A stretch of DNA of 64,000 nt from Branchiostoma floridae (taxonomy: Eukaryota > Chordata > Leptocardii > Amphioxiformes > Branchiostomatidae), in contig NC_049992.1 in NCBI RefSeq assembly GCF_000003815.2, positions 18,296,867-18,360,866 of the forward strand, written 5' to 3'. Positions 38,001-44,000 of the stretch are shown here, one piece after another; the stretch's first letter is position 1; each line of letters opens with the position of its first letter. The notes beneath the pieces were generated by a model. It saw only the letters and a program-made list of their open reading frames with translations, searched no databases and was not told the DNA's origin. The position numbers and the translations under genes are program-made.

Positions 38001-41000
38001 GGGACAACATGGTAATATAGTTGGTTAATGTCATTAAGTACATGTAGTTGGAAATCTAATGATAGTATATGATGGTTACTTGTTCGCCTGCATCTTTCTA
38101 GTGTAAACTTTCAAGCACTGAATACTGTACAGTTGTGAAATTAATTATTTTCCATACCTTGCTTTCAGAAATTGAAGACGTCCAGACCTTCATCCCAGAA
38201 TTCAGCGGTAACTCCTACATCCAGCGCCCAGGTCTGACTGCCGTCAGCAAGTCCCTGAGTGCTGAGGTCATCTTCTACGCAACCAAGAACAACGGCATGC
38301 TCCTGTACAACGGACAGAAGACTGACGGCAAGGGAGACTTTGTGTCCTTGAACCTGAAGGACGGATACCTGGTCTTCAGATTTAACTTGGGGAAGGGTCC
38401 TGCTGATATCAGGTACGTAGATACGATGATGTTCCACTGACATTTTACCAAATAAGATGGCCACTGACATTCAATCCTCTGAGCAGGGTTGTAGCCAGCA
38501 CCCGTCCTTCCGTCCTTTGACGGAATTTTTGCAGCTGGGGACGGAAAATTTTACCCATTCTGTCCTCTGTGAGCAAAATTTAACCCTCCAAATGCAGGAA
38601 ATAGTGTTTCAGAGGGTCTAGATTTCAAAATTTCCTTGGGACCATGCCCCTGGACCCCCCTAGGAACGCTGTGCCAAAGCCATTCAAATCGAGGGGACGG
38701 AAAATGATTTTGGGCTGGCTACAACCCTGCCTCTGAGAACTCCAAAACTGAAGCGAGCATTGCAAAGACAGAAGTTTGTCTAAAAAAGTTGCATTCTGAA
38801 ATATAAGTTGTCGGGAAGGTTAAACAAGGGACTAAATATATTTAGCAAACTAAAGTTTCTACCAAAATGGGGCCCCAGTTTGAACAGATTGTGGTGAGTT
38901 CTTTTAAAAATATCCTTGTTTTAGATTGAATTTCATAGTGCTTGTGTCAATGGGGAAAATTATGTAAGCTACCACCAAAAAAGTGATCACTCTGGCCAGG
39001 TGGTCCTTGCATTTTTGTATGTACAGGTTTGACTCTGAATGTCATTTGTCATTCATGCTATCATCTTGAAATCTATGTCCTGTACATGCATGTAAGAAAT
39101 ATGCTTCCTATGTTTACTGCTTTAAAAAGGGTTGCAAAATTATCCCAACATTTTTTCCTGTGATCTCAGATCGGAAGATCCCATCAGTCTGAACGAATGG
39201 CACGAGGTCAAGCTGGATCGTAACTTGAGACGAGGGCAGATGACCTTGGATGGCAAGGTCGTGGGCACAGGAGAGTCACCTGTAAGTGGTCCAAAGACTT
39301 GCTCTCCTAGTACAAAATGTGTTTTTCTCTCTTCCTGTGTTTTGATAGATGTAAACTAAAACATTACCTCGGTGAAGATTAGACATCCAGGTAATAAAAT
39401 ATGCCAAAAAGCAGTTACTCAAGCAACTGGATATTTTTTTTTTGTCATTGACAATGGAGAAATCTTGTTGGAATCTGTCCCCTTTTTGCATATTACAGTA
39501 GTTCATAGTTAGGATAAACCTGTTCTTCAACTAGATCTCTTTTGCATGTCAATCCACAGCTAGGATGTAAAACTCTCTCCAACAAGATTGGTCCATTGTC
39601 ACTGACGAAAAACACTTAATGTTGTTTGAAATGTCTGACCGTTTCCAAAATCATATAGTTGCTTGTCTGCTTTTTGGCGTAAAACGTTGCCATTTCTTCT
39701 TATTGTGTACTTAGTGTGTTTCTTGCTTGCATGAGATCTGAAATGCCTATTCTTGCTACTTTATATGTTAATTCCTGAAGAATGTTGTTAGTTTTATAGT
39801 GTAGAAAAATGAATGACCATAAATGATTTGTTGCAAATCTGTCATTGGTTTTTGTCCTTGGTACTGAATCTGTCATTCAAACAGCCTGACCACCCCTATT
39901 TTTGAAGTGCATTGTCCCAAATATAAGATAGAAGCCAGTGCATTGGTAGGAAAGTACTACTTCAAGAATAGGGGAGGCCCACTTTTGCTGGTCCTTCACT
40001 GTATCTCGTTGCTTTGCTTTTCTTGCTGCTAATGTGACTTGTTGCTTTCTCCCCGCTACACAAAAGGGTGGGCCATCCAACAATGTACCGGAGGTAATGA
40101 GGCTTACCCCTCATCTGCACTTTGATTGGTCAGGATACATCACTTTCAGAAGCCTCAACAGCCTCTCAACCAATCACAATGATTGTCTCTAATCCTCTGA
40201 AAATCTAAACTGAATACCAGTCATATGTAGTCAGTAGTATTTCTTGACCAATTATTATCATTTCCTCATTCTTTGAATATCTAAACTCTTGCAGAAATTA
40301 TAGCTAGATCTTTCTGAGTTTTCTTTTAGAAGAAATAATTTTTTCCGGCAATGATAATTTCCTCATTCTTAAAAATTTTAAACTCGTGTAGAAATTATAG
40401 CTAGGACTTTCTTAGTTTTCTTGTAGAAGAAATTCTCATTTTCCCACCAACTAGGATCATTTCTTCATTCTTTAATAAATCTATACTTGTGTAGAAATTA
40501 TAGTTAGAACTTTCTTTGTACTCTTGTAGAAGAAATTCTCTTTTTTTTTCAACTATTATCTTTAATCTGAATGACTACAGCTAATCTTTACATACAAGTA
40601 GTCAACATTACTATGGAGTTGATTAGACATTTTCTGAGGCTTCTGAAAGTCATTTATTTGTGACCAGATCTTTCCATTCCATTTTGCAGTCAAAAGTCTA
40701 ACCAAAAAAAGCTGCAAACTGCACCTGCTGAGGAAGACGCTGCACTATATATGAAGCTGCACTATAATAATTTGCATGTTAGAAATGCACCACGATAATT
40801 CTAATAGCATGGAATCTTACTGCATGATTTTGTGATTGGTGAAATGACGTGCACATGACTTGTTGGATGTACAATCACACAGAATTGTTGATGTGAATTG
40901 ACATTAATGCTTTTAGATGATGCAATCAATGACAAACATGCTTCAATTGCTGGTGAATGTCCTAAGCTTGTTCAATGAGCATTATTATAATAATTGTATG

Positions 41001-44000
41001 AGGCTTGGCTTTGCATGGCTTATGATACTGCTTGTAGGAAAAACATGACAAGACTTTGCCACCATCTGCAGTTGCTGCACAGTTGGCAAACAGATAAAGT
41101 ACCTACATTGACATCTGCACACACTTCCTTCAGTTGCACTTGAACAAACATCCACACGTAGACCATGCACCCTCCCCTGTTCAATGTCCAACTTTTCTTG
41201 AGGACTATCTACATAGAAGAAAAAAATCCAAACCATCCCATCATCCTCTGCTAACAGCCTTCCCACGATCCCTTGCAGGGTACGCTGTCCCAGCTGAACC
41301 TTGGTCTAGATCTGTTTATTGGCGGTGGCGACGATTACTCCACTTTCGCACGCGACGCTGACATCACCACCGGATTCACAGGCGCCATACAAAAGGTAGG
41401 CAATAAATCTAAACCTGTTTACATTATACATGTAGTTGCACATGTTTATATTGCAGGGTGGAGGGTAACAAAAAATGACAAAAATAACAAGCTTGCCATT
41501 GCCAGTCAATACACCAATGCAGTCGAAAACAGAAACATCAAACTGGCCGTCTTGGGTAGATTCCATCAATAAATGAATGACAACTTAGTTTGGAAATTTG
41601 TGCATATTTCTTCTTGTGTAATTTCTTGTACTATGTGTTGTACATTTAGTATGTGAAAGCTACCATTTTGTGCTTCTTAATGGCCATAATGTAGCAAAGA
41701 AAGTTAAAAATAAACTATAAAGTTGCTGATTTTGGTTGCAGGCTTGCAGCTGATATCTGCTATCAATGTAAATGAAATTGCCTGATATGTAAAATCAAGA
41801 TGTGGGTGTACGTTGTGAATTTCATCCCTGTTCTTTTCTTTAGCTGGTCATCGCAGATGTGGAGGTGCCTGATCTTGTTGACGGTGCCCTCGCCGCTGTG
41901 GACATCGAAAACTTCGAGAAACACGGGTGCACCCGTAAGGACAACCCCTGTAAAAACGGAGGCGTGTGCAAGCCCATGATGGCGGACTACAAGTGCGAAT
42001 GTTCCGCTGGCTATACAGGGAAACGCTGTGAGAAAGGTATGTAACATCCATTGATATGATTGTTGTTTGATATGTGGTATGTGCCCTGTGTACATATTGT
42101 TAGCTTCACTTTGCTAGTGCTGAACCCCTAGATGATCTTCGTTCGTGAAGTCCAGCCAAGACAAGAAGATGTATCTTACATGTACCTTAAGTTGTTAAGC
42201 CACAGTCGACGCTGTAGGGCTGATATCAATTAGGATTTTACCATGGTCAATATTGACCGAAGGAGGCCATATATAAGATGTTTGATAGTGTGCCCTACAT
42301 CTTTTTTTAACATGCATATCAGGCTGTATAGTGCAAGTTGCTTGTAGAGAGGAGCAAATAAAAGCAAGTGGAGTAAGAAAGAGCAAGAAGTTTAAAAATC
42401 TCTACTGTATGTAAGGCTTATTATTGAGCAACCTGATAGGACAATTAGTGATTTAAGCACATTTATCCTTTGCAAGAGCAAGAAAAATGTTGGTCATCGT
42501 TGTCGAGCAAGAAGCTTAAAAAGCTGTATGTAAGGCTTACTGATAAGCGACCTGATAGGACATTTTGTGATCCAAGCACATTTATCATTGCAAGAGGAAG
42601 AAAAAATGCAATTTTTTTCATGGTTGTCTTTGTTTGATTGACAGCTCCAAGTGAGTCAGTCGACCCCGCCCCTCTGCGACAGGAAGGCGTCGGCCTTGAC
42701 GGGACAACCATCCTCAGCTATCCCAACGCCATCAACAAAAGGTGCGTGCCTTTATACACTCCACAATTCTTTGTACTTTCAGACTATTGTCTACAACAAC
42801 TGTGTGACTTCCTTCTTTGTCTTTGGTTTTGCATGAGAGCCTAGTGCATAAAGCATCTATCTTCGAATAATACCTTAATCAAGAAATGTATAACTGTAGA
42901 TAGAAATGGGAAAAATGTTCGACGTACGTAGGGGAAAAAGGGACTGTTCACCATGAAACTGCATGCAGAGTTTTTGTGTTAAAGAGGGGAGGGGGGCCTT
43001 TAAGTTTAATGTTCACCTTGAAAACTACAAACATAAAACCACCAAACATATTTTACAGTAGTCTGATTTCCTGTTGTTTTTCCTGTGAGCTTGATTATTA
43101 AATTTTACTTTGTTCTGTTTGATTGTTTAAGTATGTGAAGCTTTCTTTGTTTTTTCCAATGTTGCACCATGCTACCCCTCCCTGAGCACTGTACATTGTT
43201 ACGCTTTTTCACCTTTATCTGCGGAATAACCTATATCCGTTTTTTTTGTAAACGATATTAAGGGATATCACTTTCGACAGGCAGTTGTTTCAAATTGCTA
43301 TGTTTTGAGTATTGCAATTTGAAATCACTGTCTGTAGGCTTTCTATCCCTAAAACCCCTAGTTTTTCTAAAAGAACGGATATAGGTTACCCCGCGGATAA
43401 AGGTGAACTAGCATTACATGTACATGTACAAAATGTAACTCGTGTGTAGTGCATGTCTAAACTTGTTCGCTTTCTCTCTCTTCCTCTCTCTGCTTTTATC
43501 TTCAAGGGAGTCCAATTCTATTCGAGAACAGTAAGTCTCTCTTCTTCCTCTTTCTTTTCTCATGATTTGAAGTCTCTCTGATCTTGTACATGTATCTGAT
43601 GCTTGTGTACCCTGCTGAAACAAAATGGCATCTGTCCTTTATCTATGAAAATTAGTAAGAAGCTCAGAGACTGTTCTTGTCATGTTTGTGGACAATGATG
43701 TTTTGGCTCCTACTTTGTCTCACTTGTGTCTCAACAATTGTTTTGTAAAACACTTCCATCACAATATTTGTATTTGTTTATACATTTAGACAAGGTACAA
43801 AAGGATATTCAACAGTAAATAGTGGTCAGTAACAGCAAATCTACATGCATCAACATCAGTTGAAATATGAAATAGTAGGACAATATCCCCTTGGTGGTTA
43901 TAGAAGAAGAAGAACTTTATTGCACGACAATTGTACATGGTACAAAGTATGGCAACAGCTATTACATATAGTACAAAATAGAGGTATAGGATAAAGTTTA

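Noticed and set aside
40690..40695. 6-nt segment tcaaaa (Ser-Lys) after attttgcag as a basic y-site microexon
   Set aside because: The donor gtctaa is weak and the size too small to trust; the 27-nt candidate in the same intron is better.
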